Shown in pieces: positions 34,232 to 45,198 of a stretch of 64,000 nt of DNA (its first letter is position 1; each line of letters begins with the position of its first letter). The stretch is from Pegea sp. RAD2-039. Its lineage: Eukaryota; Chordata; Thaliacea; Salpida; Salpidae. The notes below the pieces were generated by a model. It searched no databases, was not told the DNA's origin, and saw nothing but the letters and a program-made list of their open reading frames with translations. The stretch spans positions 62,001 to 126,000 of the forward strand of contig JAQGEQ010000147.1 of NCBI GenBank assembly GCA_034620365.1, given 5' to 3'. The position numbers were made by a program, and so were the translations under genes.

Positions 34232-34339
34232 ACCAACTTTTACTTCAATTGATCTAAATGTAATCTTTTCTTAGGTTTATAAGAATTGATGAAATATTGT
34301 AATGTAGAAAGTTTATTGACAGCAAATTGCTAAAAACAC

Positions 34340-34732
34340 TTTTTCTTTGAAACTTTTCTTTTCATTTCCTGAGTTTTACCTTCTTTCTTTTCCTTAATAA
34401 TTTCGTCTTTAATTAAATTTAAAGTTCAACCTGCTGATAGTCACTACTTCCTAATTCTTGGTGTCGATTTTTTGTTAATGTAAATATTTTCTTTTAATGT
34501 TGATTCATTTATTCAAATTTATTAAGTTCTGAAAATTCTATTTTCAATTTTTTCTAAATTAAATTTTTTTCTCAAAGTTTCTTTATGTCGTTTTGTTTGT
34601 ACAAAACAATAAATTTCAATAAAATTTGTATTCTATTTTTCTTACTATCTTGCTTACTATCTATCGTTTTGTTTAATTCTCATTTCACATTCGTGTGCTT
34701 TTGTATATTAATAAAAGATCGAACATCGTAAA
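34340..34732. other. AT-rich spacer downstream of gene G
   Basis: No gene seen; shorter than the corresponding spacer downstream of gene C. Confidence 0.5.
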
Positions 34733-36800
34733 ATAATTAAAAACCAATTAAGTTCAGAAGTCATTGTAGCTTATTACAAAGAACATATAATTATTATTTA
34801 ATGAAGACTTGTAATTTTAAAAACTTTAAATCTGTAGAAAATCTCTTATATTTCATCACCTTTATTCTTGTAGTTTTATTTTCATTAAGAATTAATATTT
34901 CATTTCAAACTTTAAAAACTATACATTTGTAATTGTAACAAATAAGAATCTTTTAAATTTTCGATTATTAAAATTGCTTTATATTCATCTTTCACAATAA
35001 TTGAAAAGATATAGAAACTTAAAGTTAGAATTGAAACATTTCAAATTGATTTAAAATATTTTCTTTCTTTTTCAGTCTAATTTAAAATTTAAATACAATT
35101 TTATAATAATCACAAATTCAAATAAAGTAGATTGATGAAACAAGATAAATTTTGTACAATACAGTAATAAAAATATAATGTTACAATAGAAATAACTAAG
35201 TTAAATAATCAAAATTAATTAAACTAGTAAGTAATTAAACACTGAACACTATTTATTACTAATTAATCTAACAACTTTGGAAATATGCATTCATGTAGAG
35301 AAATTCAAATAAAAATCATAAACACAAACTACTTAGTCAACATCGCAGCAACTTCTGAAGAAGAAATTGATTGAAAGAAAAACCAAAAAAGTTAAAATTC
35401 GATAAATAAGATGAGACAACTTAATTATAAGTGAAGCACAATTCATAAATATTAAATAACTGACTAAACGATAAGTTGTTGTTGTCATCCAAAGATTGTA
35501 CAAAAGATTCTATTGATGACTAGTTGTTGTTGTAAACCAAATATTTTTACTGAAAGACTTTCCAGTACCAAGCAACCTAAATGTAAATATCAAAAATCCT
35601 AAAAACTCTAAATGAAAGAATATAAAACAGAAATTTAAGGAAATATGGGAAGCAGATGCTAAAATACTTTCAGTTGCGATTAGTACATTAGATATAACAT
35701 AAAAGAAATTCTGAAAAGTTTATTAACAAATAACAGGAAAAATTCAAGGAGTTGAAATTCAAAAGATGATATTGATGAAGATTTTGTAATCCATACATTT
35801 AAACAGATTAGAAAATAGAATCTTAAAAGCTTTTACATCAAAAAAATATTTAAAATATGAAACGTTGATGATGAAGACGCGTTTTACATCCTTGATTGCT
35901 CCCTGTTCAACCTGATACATCTAAGATCTAAATCTTTTCACCAAACGGTTTGTCAACTTCTTGTTGGTCATTACGCTGTTTCATGGACACAAACTGAATC
36001 GGTGTTGCAAAGAATAACATCTTGCTTTACAGAAATGAGAAGATTTCGATAAAAAGAATTGTGTTGCTTGAAAATATTTCATCATGATTGAATTGAATTC
36101 AAATAAAATCATGAAATTAAACAAACAGAAACAAACAGTTTGAAAGTTCTTGTATTAGGTTCAAGTTTTTATTTTCTTAAATGATTTTCTTTAAAATATT
36201 CTTAACCGATTTATTAAAAATATTTCTAGTCTTCTAAATTAAATAAAATTCTAGAAAATTGTTTAATTAAAAAGTCCTAAAAATTTTACTAAAAGTTGTT
36301 TGAAAAATATTCAGAAAATAATAATGTTCATCGACTTGAGAGCATTTTGAAGATGCGAAGAAGATGTTCGGGAGTTTAAAAACATCTTCAAAAAGTTAAA
36401 AGCATTTTTAGAGGGCTACATCATGATTACTGAGTCCAAGTGATGTCAGGGAGTTGGGGAAAAGTATCAGGGAAGTTAAAAAATATTTACAGGACCCAGA
36501 GAATGTTTACAGAATTCAAGAATGTCCAGGAAGCTGCTTGAACCTTGTTTAGTGAGTTTTCAGAATATTTTCAGAGGGCTCAAAGTACTTCTAGGAAGTT
36601 CAGAACATATTCAAGAGGTTCAGAACATAATAATAGATCTCAAAGATAGTTCTGTATAAAGCTTTATTCTAACCACACATCTGCACATATCCAAATATTG
36701 AGTCTTTTAAGTCAGCTACTTCTGGATTGTTTCCATCAACATTGACTTCTGAAACATTCTATGCATCAAATGGTGATAATGTAGTGGATTTGTAGTACTT
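34733..36800. repeat. segmental duplication, right copy
   Basis: Matches 22562-24660 in the same orientation, including the degenerate short-repeat patch at about 36350-36640. An extra base near 35784 breaks the reading frame seen in the left copy. Confidence 0.85.
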
Positions 36801-37235
36801 TACCAGCATCCAACTTTTGATTTGGAATAGAAACTTTATTAAGATAATCATGTCTTCAGAATGGAGAATAATCGTTCAAATAAAATTCTATTACATCACA
36901 AACTCACATCTGATTGCAGAACAAAAATGTTTCAAAAACAGATCAAAAGATCCTTTCACAAAACACTCAATTGTCTCAACAGATCGTACATCATTGAAAA
37001 GTCTCTTCAACATCCTTTGTAAGCAAATCCAGAGTCGACTCTGCAGCTAAAACAAGAAAGCAGGAAGATAAAAGATGTACGATCATCAGATCTCAACCAC
37101 CTCTCTGTAAAATATGAGGTTGGATCTGATTTTCACACTTTGAAGTTTTCAATCTCTAGTGATGGATATTTTATTCATCAGTAATTACATCAACAACATT
37201 AGCTTTGTAGCATCTTGCTTACAAACTAAAATATT
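36778..37235 (-). repeat. conserved spacer block, copy 5
   Basis: Copy of the 450-bp spacer at the module 2/3 junction, with the palindrome near 37029. Confidence 0.8.
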
Positions 37236-37912
37236 CAAATAAATTTAAGGAAAAATATCTTTCAATCAGAACTGAGAATTTTTTTAAATCTTTTAAAAAA
37301 AGTAGAAACAATTTTGTTTGTAAAATTATTAAATTAAAAAGAAATTATGAAAAGAATTAGTTTGCTTCTAGGTATATAAAAGAAACAAACCGTTGGAGAC
37401 AACAAAAAGATTTTAAGAAAATGTTAGAAATGAATTTGTAAGTAAACAGAAAACTTCAGAAAATAAGTTCTAGATTTAGTTTGTTTTTGTTGCAGCTTCT
37501 AAAATTATCTGATCTTCTCATGATAAAGAAAGAAGAAACAAACTAAAAAGATAAATAAAAAAGTTATAATAATCTTTACAAGGATTGCTTCTCTCTGATG
37601 ACTATCAACAGATTTTGTTCTAAGAAAATATTTAAGACGAAAAATATTTTACATTAAAATTTGACAAAGAAAGTTTTGAGATGTTCTTTTTACTGTTTAC
37701 ATCTTTCTTTATCTTTGAAAGAATTTGTGCTAAAGAAATATAAATCATTTAGATAATTAAATACAAAACTTTTCAGCAAAACGAAAAACAAATTTGAAGT
37801 TAACGAAAACAAATTTGAAAATATTTTAATGGAATCCTTATACTTGTGTTTGCAACTTTGCATGACCTTTAGATACAGGAATTGGAACTTTAGAAGAAGT
37901 TGGTTGAATATT

Positions 37913-38554
37913 TTAAAGTGGAATTTTTATCTTAACATCCACATCAACTTCACTTTTATTATTTTCAGATGCTTGTTGGGCATCTACAGCTACAGAACCT
38001 TCTACTACCTTTTTGCTTTTTTTAATTATCTTATATAAAAGAACTCCAATAAACACCAATAATATACAAATTAGTATTGAAGCACCAATCACTGTTGATG
38101 ATGAAACTGGTTTGTTCTTAGAACATAAGAATGAAAGTTCTTGCTTTTCATTGATATATGGATCAAATAAAATTTGACTACCATAACTTTTTTCTATAAA
38201 AAAAGTATTTCCATCTTTACTTGGAGCTGAGTCTTCATAAAACAAAGATTTTTGCTCATCAACATCCAGTAGTGTTCCATCACTCCAAGAACCAGTTTTG
38301 GCTTTTACTGAAAGCCAAATCCGATAATGATTTCTTCTTCTCCTTTCATTATTACCAGTTACATCATGAACATCTGTCTTGTAGCAATCTTCTAATTGAT
38401 CCAAAGTATCATCTAATCTCTTCTGATTGTTGATTGGAGCTAGCTCTTCACCAAACTGATGACAATAATCAACAGAATCTTTCCAGTTTTTCCACTTGTC
38501 AACTATTCGAACAAACAAGCCATCAGTTTCAAAAAAATACTTACAAGGCTTCAT
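37913..38554 (-). CDS. CTLD membrane protein H, tail truncated
   Basis: 213 residues from ATG 38554 (MKPCKYFFETDG; the second N-terminal cysteine of its relatives is Phe here). Domain substitutions YRIWLSVKAKTGSW replace the conserved G of YRIGL and remove the NKT sequon. The tail stops at KIKIPL by the same two-base change as copy F. Loss of conserved domain residues together with the truncated tail suggests relaxed constraint, though the frame is open. Confidence 0.68.
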   Translation of the reverse strand: MKPCKYFFETDGLFVRIVDKWKNWKDSVDYCHQFGEELAPINNQKRLDDTLDQLEDCYKTDVHDVTGNNERRRRNHYRIWLSVKAKTGSWSDGTLLDVDEQKSLFYEDSAPSKDGNTFFIEKSYGSQILFDPYINEKQELSFLCSKNKPVSSSTVIGASILICILLVFIGVLLYKIIKKSKKVVEGSVAVDAQQASENNKSEVDVDVKIKIPL

Positions 38555-38982
38555 AATGAATTAAACAAAGTTTTTTAACAGTTTACAAAACAAAACTCTG
38601 TAAATAAATATCAAATATAAATAAAATTTTTAAAAAAAGTAATCCTGCGTTTCAAACAAACCAACAAAGTTTTTAGTAATTTTGTTTCATTAAATAAAAC
38701 AAAGTTTGTAATCTAAAGTCATTAAAAACTTTTTAATGAAAACATTTTGTATAGACTTATTTTTCCTTTAACATTACAGATCTTAAAATACGAATTAGGT
38801 AATAAGTAAATAGTAAAAAATCAAAGTATTAGTATTTAATGTAAAAAACAATCTAAAACAAACTTTAATGTTGTAGGACAAATTATGTATAATGCTTTTG
38901 TACAGTAAGCTTTGAGTTCAGTATTTTTAAACATCAACAAAGAATCAATCAATATTAGAATTATTTATATAAATACTTTAAT

Positions 38983-39150
38983 CCGGTATGTGTGTCCTGA
39001 TCTGTACCTTACGTCAAATTGAAAACTATGAACATCAGTCTTGTAGCAATTTTCTAATTGATCCAAAGTATCTTCTAATCTCTTATGATTGTTGATTGGA
39101 GCTAGCTCTTCGCTAAATTGCTGACAAATGATCTAAAGAATCTTTTAATC
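38983..39150 (-). pseudogene. truncated CTLD fragment
   Basis: Relict encoding APINNHKRLEDTLDQLENCY and ending SGHTYRIKVF, as at 26551-26705. Confidence 0.6.
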
Positions 39151-39154
39151 TCTT

Positions 39155-39615
39155 ACCGTAGTGGATTTGTAGTACTTTACCAGCATCAAACCTTTGATCT
39201 GAAATGAGACTTTATTAAGATAATCATGTCTTCAGAATGGAGAATAATCGTTTACATAAAATTCTATTACATCACAAACTCACATCTAATTGCAGAACAA
39301 AAGTGTTTCAAAAACAAATCAAAAGATCCTTGTACAAAACACTCAATTATCTCAACAGATCTTACATCATTGAAAAGTCTCTTCAACATCCTTTGTAAGC
39401 AAATCCAGAGTCGACTCTGCAGCTAAAACAAGAAAGTAGCAAGATAAAAGATGTACGATCATCAGATCTCAACCACCTCTCTGTAAAATATGAGGTTGGA
39501 TCTGATTTTCACACATTGAAGTTTTCAATCTCTAGTGATGGATATTTCATTCATCAGTAATTACATCAACAACATTAGCTTTGTAGCATCTTGCTTACAA
39601 ACCAAAATATTCAAA
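39155..39615 (-). repeat. conserved spacer block, copy 6
   Basis: Copy of the 450-bp spacer between genes H and I, with the palindrome near 39408. Confidence 0.8.
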
Positions 39616-40195
39616 TAAATTTAATGAAAAATATCTTTCAATCAGAACTGAGAATTTTTTAAATGTTTTAATAAAAGTAAAAACAATTTTGTTTATAAAA
39701 TTATTAAATTAAAAAGAAATTATGAAAAGAATTAGTTTGCTTCTAGGTATATAAAAGAAATAAACCGTTGGAGACAACAAAAAGATTTTAAGAAAATGTT
39801 AGAAATGAGTTTGTAAGTAAACAGAAAACTTCAAAAAATAAGTTCTAGATTTAGTTTGTTTTTGTTGCAGTTTCTACAATTGTATGATTTTCTCATGATA
39901 AAGAAAGAAGAAACAAACTAAAAAAATAAATAAAGAAGTTATAATAATCTTTACTAAGATTGCTTCTCTCTGATGACTATCAGCAGATTTTGTTCTAAAA
40001 AAATATTTTACATTAAAATTTGACAAAGAAAGTTTTGAGATGTTCTTTTTGCTGTTTACATCTTTCTTTATCTTTGAAAGAATTTTGTTAAAGAAATATA
40101 AATCATTTAGACAATTAAATACAAAACATTTCAGCAAAACGAAAAACAAATTTGCAGTTAACAAAAGAAAATTTGAAAATATTTTAATGGAATCC

Positions 40196-40912
40196 TTATG
40201 CTTGTGTTTGCAACTTTGCATGACCTTTAGATACAGGAATTGGAACTTTAGTAGAAGTTGGTTGAATAATTTCAACTGGAATTTTCATCTTAGCATCCAC
40301 ATCAACTTCACTTTTATTATTTTCAGATGTTTGTTGGGCATCTACAGCGACAGAACCTTCTACTACCTTTTTGCTTTTTTTAATCATCTTATATAAAAGA
40401 ACTCCAATAAACACCAATAATATACAAACTAGTATTGAAGCACCAATCACTGTTGATGATGAAACTGGTTTGTTCTTAGAACATAAGAATGGAAATTCTT
40501 CTTTTTCATTGAAATATGGATCAAATAAAATTTGATTACAACAACTTTTTTCTATAAAAAAAGTATTTCCATCATTACTTGGAGCTGAGTCTTCATAAAA
40601 CAAAGATTTTTGCTCATCAACATCCAATGGTGTCCCATCACTCCAAGAACCAGTTTTGTTTTTTACTGAAAGCCCAATACGGTACCGATTTCTTCTTCTC
40701 CCTTCTTCAGTACCAGTTACACCATGAAAATCAGTCTTGTAGCAATCTTCTAATTGGTCCAAAGTATCATTTAATCTCTTCTGATTGTTGATTGGAGCTA
40801 GCTCTTCACCAAACTGATGACAATAATCAACAGAATCTTTCCAGTTTTTCCACTTGTCAACTATTTGAACAAGCAAGCCATCAGTTTCAAAGCAATAATT
40901 ACAAGGCTTCAT
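40196..40912 (-). CDS. CTLD membrane protein I, full short tail
   Basis: 238 residues from ATG 40912 (MKPCNYCFETDG), with complete domain, helix and tail ending SKGHAKLQTQA. Uniquely, an earlier ATG at 41017 is in frame and adds 35 residues rich in Phe, Leu and Ile (including FYLYLIFINRVLF), which could act as a signal anchor. Most relatives have no ATG or have stops there, so I take the shorter start. Only EERRR-type small differences from A lie in the domain. The 3' flank carries the membrane-helix mini-frame with a changed end (YHEKIIQL). Confidence 0.75.
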   Translation of the reverse strand: MKPCNYCFETDGLLVQIVDKWKNWKDSVDYCHQFGEELAPINNQKRLNDTLDQLEDCYKTDFHGVTGTEEGRRRNRYRIGLSVKNKTGSWSDGTPLDVDEQKSLFYEDSAPSNDGNTFFIEKSCCNQILFDPYFNEKEEFPFLCSKNKPVSSSTVIGASILVCILLVFIGVLLYKMIKKSKKVVEGSVAVDAQQTSENNKSEVDVDAKMKIPVEIIQPTSTKVPIPVSKGHAKLQTQA

Positions 40913-41340
40913 AATGAAGTAAACAAAATTTTTTAACAGTTTACAAAACAAAACTCTGTTAATAAATATCAAATATAAATAAAATTTTGCAAAAAAGTAA
41001 TCCTGCGTTTCAAACATACCAACAAAGATTTTAGTAATTTTGTTTCATTAAATAAAACAAAGTTTGTAATCTAAAGTCATTAAAAACTTTTTAATGAAAA
41101 CATTTTGTATAGACTTATTTTTCCTTTAACATTACAGATCTTAAAATATGAATTAGGTAATAAGTAAATAGTAAAAAATCAAAGTATTAGTATTTAATGT
41201 AAAAAACAATCTAAAACAAACTTTAATGTTGTAGGACAAATTATGTATAATGCTTTTGTACAGTAAGCTTTGAGTTCAGTATTTTTAAACATCAACAAAG
41301 AATCAATCAATATTAGAATTATTTATATAAATACTTTAAT

Positions 41341-41508
41341 CCGGTATGTGTGTCCTGATCTGTACCTTACGTCAAATTGAAAACTATGAACATCAGTCTT
41401 GTAGCAATTTTCTAATTGATCCAAAGTATCTTCTAATCTCTTATGATTGTTGATTGGAGCCAGCTCTTCACCAAATTGCTGACAAATGATCTAAAGTATC
41501 TTTTAATC
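41341..41508 (-). pseudogene. truncated CTLD fragment
   Basis: Relict encoding QQFGEELAPINNHKRLEDTL then a short run to YRSGHTYRIKVF. Same structure as 38983-39150. Confidence 0.6.
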
Positions 41509-41509
41509 T

Positions 41510-41965
41510 CTTACCGTAGTGGATTTGTAGTACTTTACCAGCATCCAACCTTTGATCTGAAATGAGACTTTATTAAGATAATCATGTCTTCAGAATGGAG
41601 AATAAACGTTCAAATAAAATTCTATTACATCACAAACTCACATCTGATTTCAGAACAAAAATGTTTCAAAAACAGATCAAAAAGATCCTTGTACAAAACA
41701 CTCAATTGTCTCAACAGATCGTACATCATTGAAAAGTCTCTTCAACATACTTTGTAAGCAAATCCAGAGTCGACTCTGTAGCTAAAACAAGAAAGTAGCA
41801 AGATAAAAGATGTACGATCATCAGATCTCAACCACCTCTCTGTAAAATATGAGGATGGATCTGATTTCCACACATTGAAGTTTTCAATCTCTAGTGATGG
41901 ATATTTCATTCATCAGTAATTACATCAACAACATTAGCTTTGTAGCATCTTGCTTACAAACTAAA
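41510..41965 (-). repeat. conserved spacer block, copy 7
   Basis: Copy of the 450-bp spacer. The palindrome near 41768 is intact; the base just after it is changed (CTGTAG instead of CTGCAG). Confidence 0.8.
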
Positions 41966-42348
41966 ATATTCAAATAAATTTAATGAAAAATATCTTTCAA
42001 TCAGAACTGAGAATTTTTTAAATGTTTCAATAAAATTAGAAACAATTTTGTTTGTAAAATTATTAAATTAAAAAAGAAATTATGAAAAGAATTAGTTTGC
42101 TTCTAGGTATATAAAAGAAATAAACCGTTGGAGACAACAAAAAGATTTTAAGAAAATGTTAGAAATGAATTTGTAAGTAAACAGAAAACTTCAAAAAATA
42201 AGTTCTAGATTTAGTTTGTTTTTGTTGCAGTTTCTACAATTGTATGATTTTCTCATGATAAAGAAAGTTTTGAGACAATCTTTTTACTGTTTACATCTTT
42301 CTTTATCTTTGAAAGAATTTTTGTTAAAAAAATATAATCATTTAGATT

Positions 42349-42429
42349 GAAGAATGTTTTACACAAAGTGATAAGTTATTGCAACATCGCAGGACACATA
42401 CTGGTGAGAAACCATTTGCTTGTAAATGG
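42349..42429 (+). pseudogene. C2H2 zinc-finger fragment inserted in the array
   Basis: 27 codons read CFTQSDKLLQHRRTHTGEKP then FACKW and a TAA. This is the helix half of a classical C2H2 finger, the TGEKPF linker and the first Cys of the next finger. Paralogous units lack these bases: their text runs from ATTTAGA directly to TAATTAATTACAAAAC. It is therefore an insertion of about 85 bp captured from a zinc-finger gene, on the strand opposite to the neighbouring lectin-like genes. Not a gene by itself. Confidence 0.85.
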
Positions 42430-42530
42430 TAAATAATTAATTACAAAACATTTAAGCAAAACTAAAAACAAATTTGAAATCAACGAAAACAAACTTTGAT
42501 TGAGAAACTAATATTTTATTTCAAACTTTA
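42430..42530 (-). other. scar of a deleted CTLD gene
   Basis: Sequence homologous to the 3' flank of copy B (…AACGAAAACAAACTTTGA) jumps at about 42500 to sequence homologous to B's 5' flank (ATATTTTATTTCAAACTTT). The roughly 750-bp gene expected here, by comparison with B and F, is missing. Confidence 0.65.
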
Positions 42531-42613
42531 AAAACTTTACATTTGTAATTGTAGCAAATAAAAATCTTTTAAATTTTCGATTATTAAAATTGCGTTATAT
42601 TTATCTTTCACAA

Positions 42614-42783
42614 TTTTTATTTTATATATATAAATGCGAAGGAGGGTGCCTAAAGAGAGCACATCGCACTAACACACATTCCCAGGAGTTTTATATGTCT
42701 CCGCCTGGGGTCGAACCCGGTACTTCCTAGCTAGATGTACCTTGTAGCTGGATGTAGTAACCGCTTCGCCACCAAGCAGGAAA
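42614..42783 (-). mobile_element. tRNA-derived SINE-like insertion
   Basis: The minus strand carries a Pol III A box TGGCGAAGCGG (42761-42771) and B box GGGTTCGACCCC (42707-42718), about 45 bp apart. A non-tRNA body and an AT-rich tail (ATATATATAAAATAAAAATT) follow. The equivalent sites at 16930, 22826 and 30820 are empty (CACAATAAATGAAA or close), so the insertion is bounded at about 170 bp. A possible 4-bp target duplication is AATT. A tRNA-like head, unrelated body and simple tail are the usual SINE structure. Confidence 0.75.
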
Positions 42784-43134
42784 TTAAATGAAAAGATATA
42801 GAAATTTAAAGTTAGAATTGAAACATTTTAAAATGATTTAAAATATTTTATTTCTTTTTAAAATTTAAATAAAATCTTCTAATAATTTTAGTTAAAAATG
42901 AAATTATCTAAATTCATGAAAAACATAAAAGTTGTACAATATACTAATGACAATATGATGCAATCAAAATTATAAAATTAATCAAACTATTCATAGAGAA
43001 CATATAATTGGATTGAAATAAAAGTCCAAAAGTTCATTATAAGTAAGGCTGAGAAAATATTAAACAAAAGTGCAGCAAAAGGATAGAATAAGAAACAAAA
43101 AAGTAAAGAAAATATGTAAATAGAAGTCTAAAGT

Positions 43135-44085
43135 ACAATTTGTCAAACTACAAACCATTTATTATACTTTTTAACACCTGATTTTTCTGAAGTAATGGAT
43201 TTTGGAAGATTTCAAATTGTGGTCAATGTAATAAAATGAATCTTTATACAGAACTTTATTCAAATGAATAGTGCGACTAACACAATGAAAATTATTAATG
43301 ATTAATCAATAATTTCCAACACACCCAAAGACCGAATGACAGTCGTCATAGTTACATTCACTGAATTAAGTTATTAATTAAGCATTCAGCACATTTACGT
43401 CAGCGGTAAAATACTTTACTATTTTACATTTCAAATGTATCAAAGTCATCCTAGTAAGAAAGCTATTAGTCCGTTTAATAGTACTAATTGGATTAATTCT
43501 TAATGACAACCTCCAATACTATATACGTAGAAAAGGTTGTAATCTCTACAGAAATCATTAGAAATAAGATGAAGAAAACCATAAATAATTTCAAATAATA
43601 TATGGTTGAGGAAAAGGCGTAAATATTGTAGAGATATAAAGATAATAGAGATAATAATAAAAATCTTTGTGTGAGAAAACGGTACCCACATCTAGGAAAA
43701 GCTCTCTTGGTAAATGATCTTTAAACGGAATCAAGCTTTAAGATACCGTTTTCTAAGTGAGTATTTCATACGAAAGAGTTAACTTCTACTTTGGGAAGGA
43801 TGTATATGATAAGAAGTTTCAACAGTGTCCAATAATTCTGGTGTTAAAACATTTGAGAATTTATTATGAAATATATGAACTTATTCTAAGCAAACCATTT
43901 TTGTAGTGATTCTATTTATGTCGTTAGAGATGAGGATGCCTAAATCCTTAATAACAGGTTACAATGGGACTTTTTGTTCTTACTTAAATAGATTTAAATG
44001 ATGTTGGTTAGAGTTTGAGAGTTAATTTATTGATGATAGAAACGTCTTCTGCAGCTAGTTTGAGTTGTTCAGCTTTAAGTCAGCT
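43135..44085 (-). mobile_element. non-LTR retrotransposon remnant, module 3
   Basis: Same element as 31195-32150, again internally deleted (near 43480). It retains the 3' untranslated part and the KDLGILISND region on the minus strand near 43940. Its inner part forms one arm of the inverted repeat whose other arm is 46240-46880. Confidence 0.7.
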
Positions 44086-44184
44086 ATCAGTTTATTTAGA
44101 ATTCTTATTAAAATTATTCTTTTATTGAAAAACAGCGAAGCGAAAAACAAATATAAGCTTCAAAATTTTTTTAAAATTATATTT

Positions 44185-44340
44185 TTATACATCTGTTTCG
44201 TCAAGATGCTTTTCACGATATCTGCGTCGCGACTCTTCAAACAAAGCACAGATACGATCTCGATAATTTAGTTCAAATAAATTACCAGTCGAGTTGTAGT
44301 TGGATGATGTTGGTTGATTAGATGTAGTTTGATTATCATC
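44185..44340 (-). pseudogene. orphan long-tail piece 3
   Basis: Minus-strand copy of the J tail with its stop intact, about 0.85 kb upstream of gene J and inverted to it. The same tail is also present in the sense orientation as the 3' end of J. Confidence 0.75.
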
Positions 44341-45198
44341 TGCTCCTCTTCATCTGCTATTAGCTGTACAGCAAAAGTGATGACGTTGCAGAAGAACAAA
44401 TTTTATTTTGATAAGGTTGTAGATAAAGAAAATTCTCATTGACATTTAATAAATAAATAATTTGATAAATATTTCGTTTGCAATAAAAGGTTTTTCTAAT
44501 TTGTTTGCGATTTATTTAAATCTGTTTATTTAAATCAAAACATTTTCAGAATTAAATACAAAACAATTTTTTAATTCAATCAAAAATTATTTTACTCCTT
44601 TTTATTTTTATGAAGTTTCTTCAAAACTTATTAGGAAACACAATCATTGTTAACTTCACTGAGAGCTCATAGATAAATTACTATGAGATTGATGATTTAA
44701 ATGTTAAAATAGATGAGATGTTGTAGTCTAGTAAGTCGAGAAAATAAGTTGAAATTAAATCTGTAAATTGTTAATGAGTTTATTGTTTAATTTTCGGCAA
44801 AGTTGTTGGATTACAATATTAAACTAAAACTAAATTCTTTTGTTTCAAGCCTTTGTTTCAATTCTCTGTTTTTAAGATTCCTTAATCCATCCAAATTTTT
44901 AGTATTTATTTATAAGGCTTTCGAAAGTTGATATTTTTTGAAAAAAAAAACTTTTGTATAATAATTTGAAACAATTAGAAAAATCTTAATTTCATTGAAA
45001 GTTGTTAATATATCAGATTTATTGAAAATTTTAACTTGAAAAATCAACATTTTAACATTGAAAAAACAAACTACCAGAAAATAATTATAATCTTGCTTCT
45101 GCTTTAGCGAGAAAGTTTCAATTCTTTCATCATAAACTAATTTGCTTTATTGTTTCTGTGCAGAGTTTTGTCTGTTAACTTTTACAAAAAACGTCTTT

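Noticed and set aside
16461-40791. Recurrent 70-codon frame antisense to each CTLD gene (starts MELSLHKTKIFAHQHP)
   Set aside because: It repeats only because the genes repeat; the sense strand has the CTLD signature and the longer frame.
40913-41017. 35-residue N-terminal extension of copy I as a signal peptide
   Set aside because: An upstream ATG exists in this copy only; most relatives have no ATG or have stops there, so the extension is not supported by the family.
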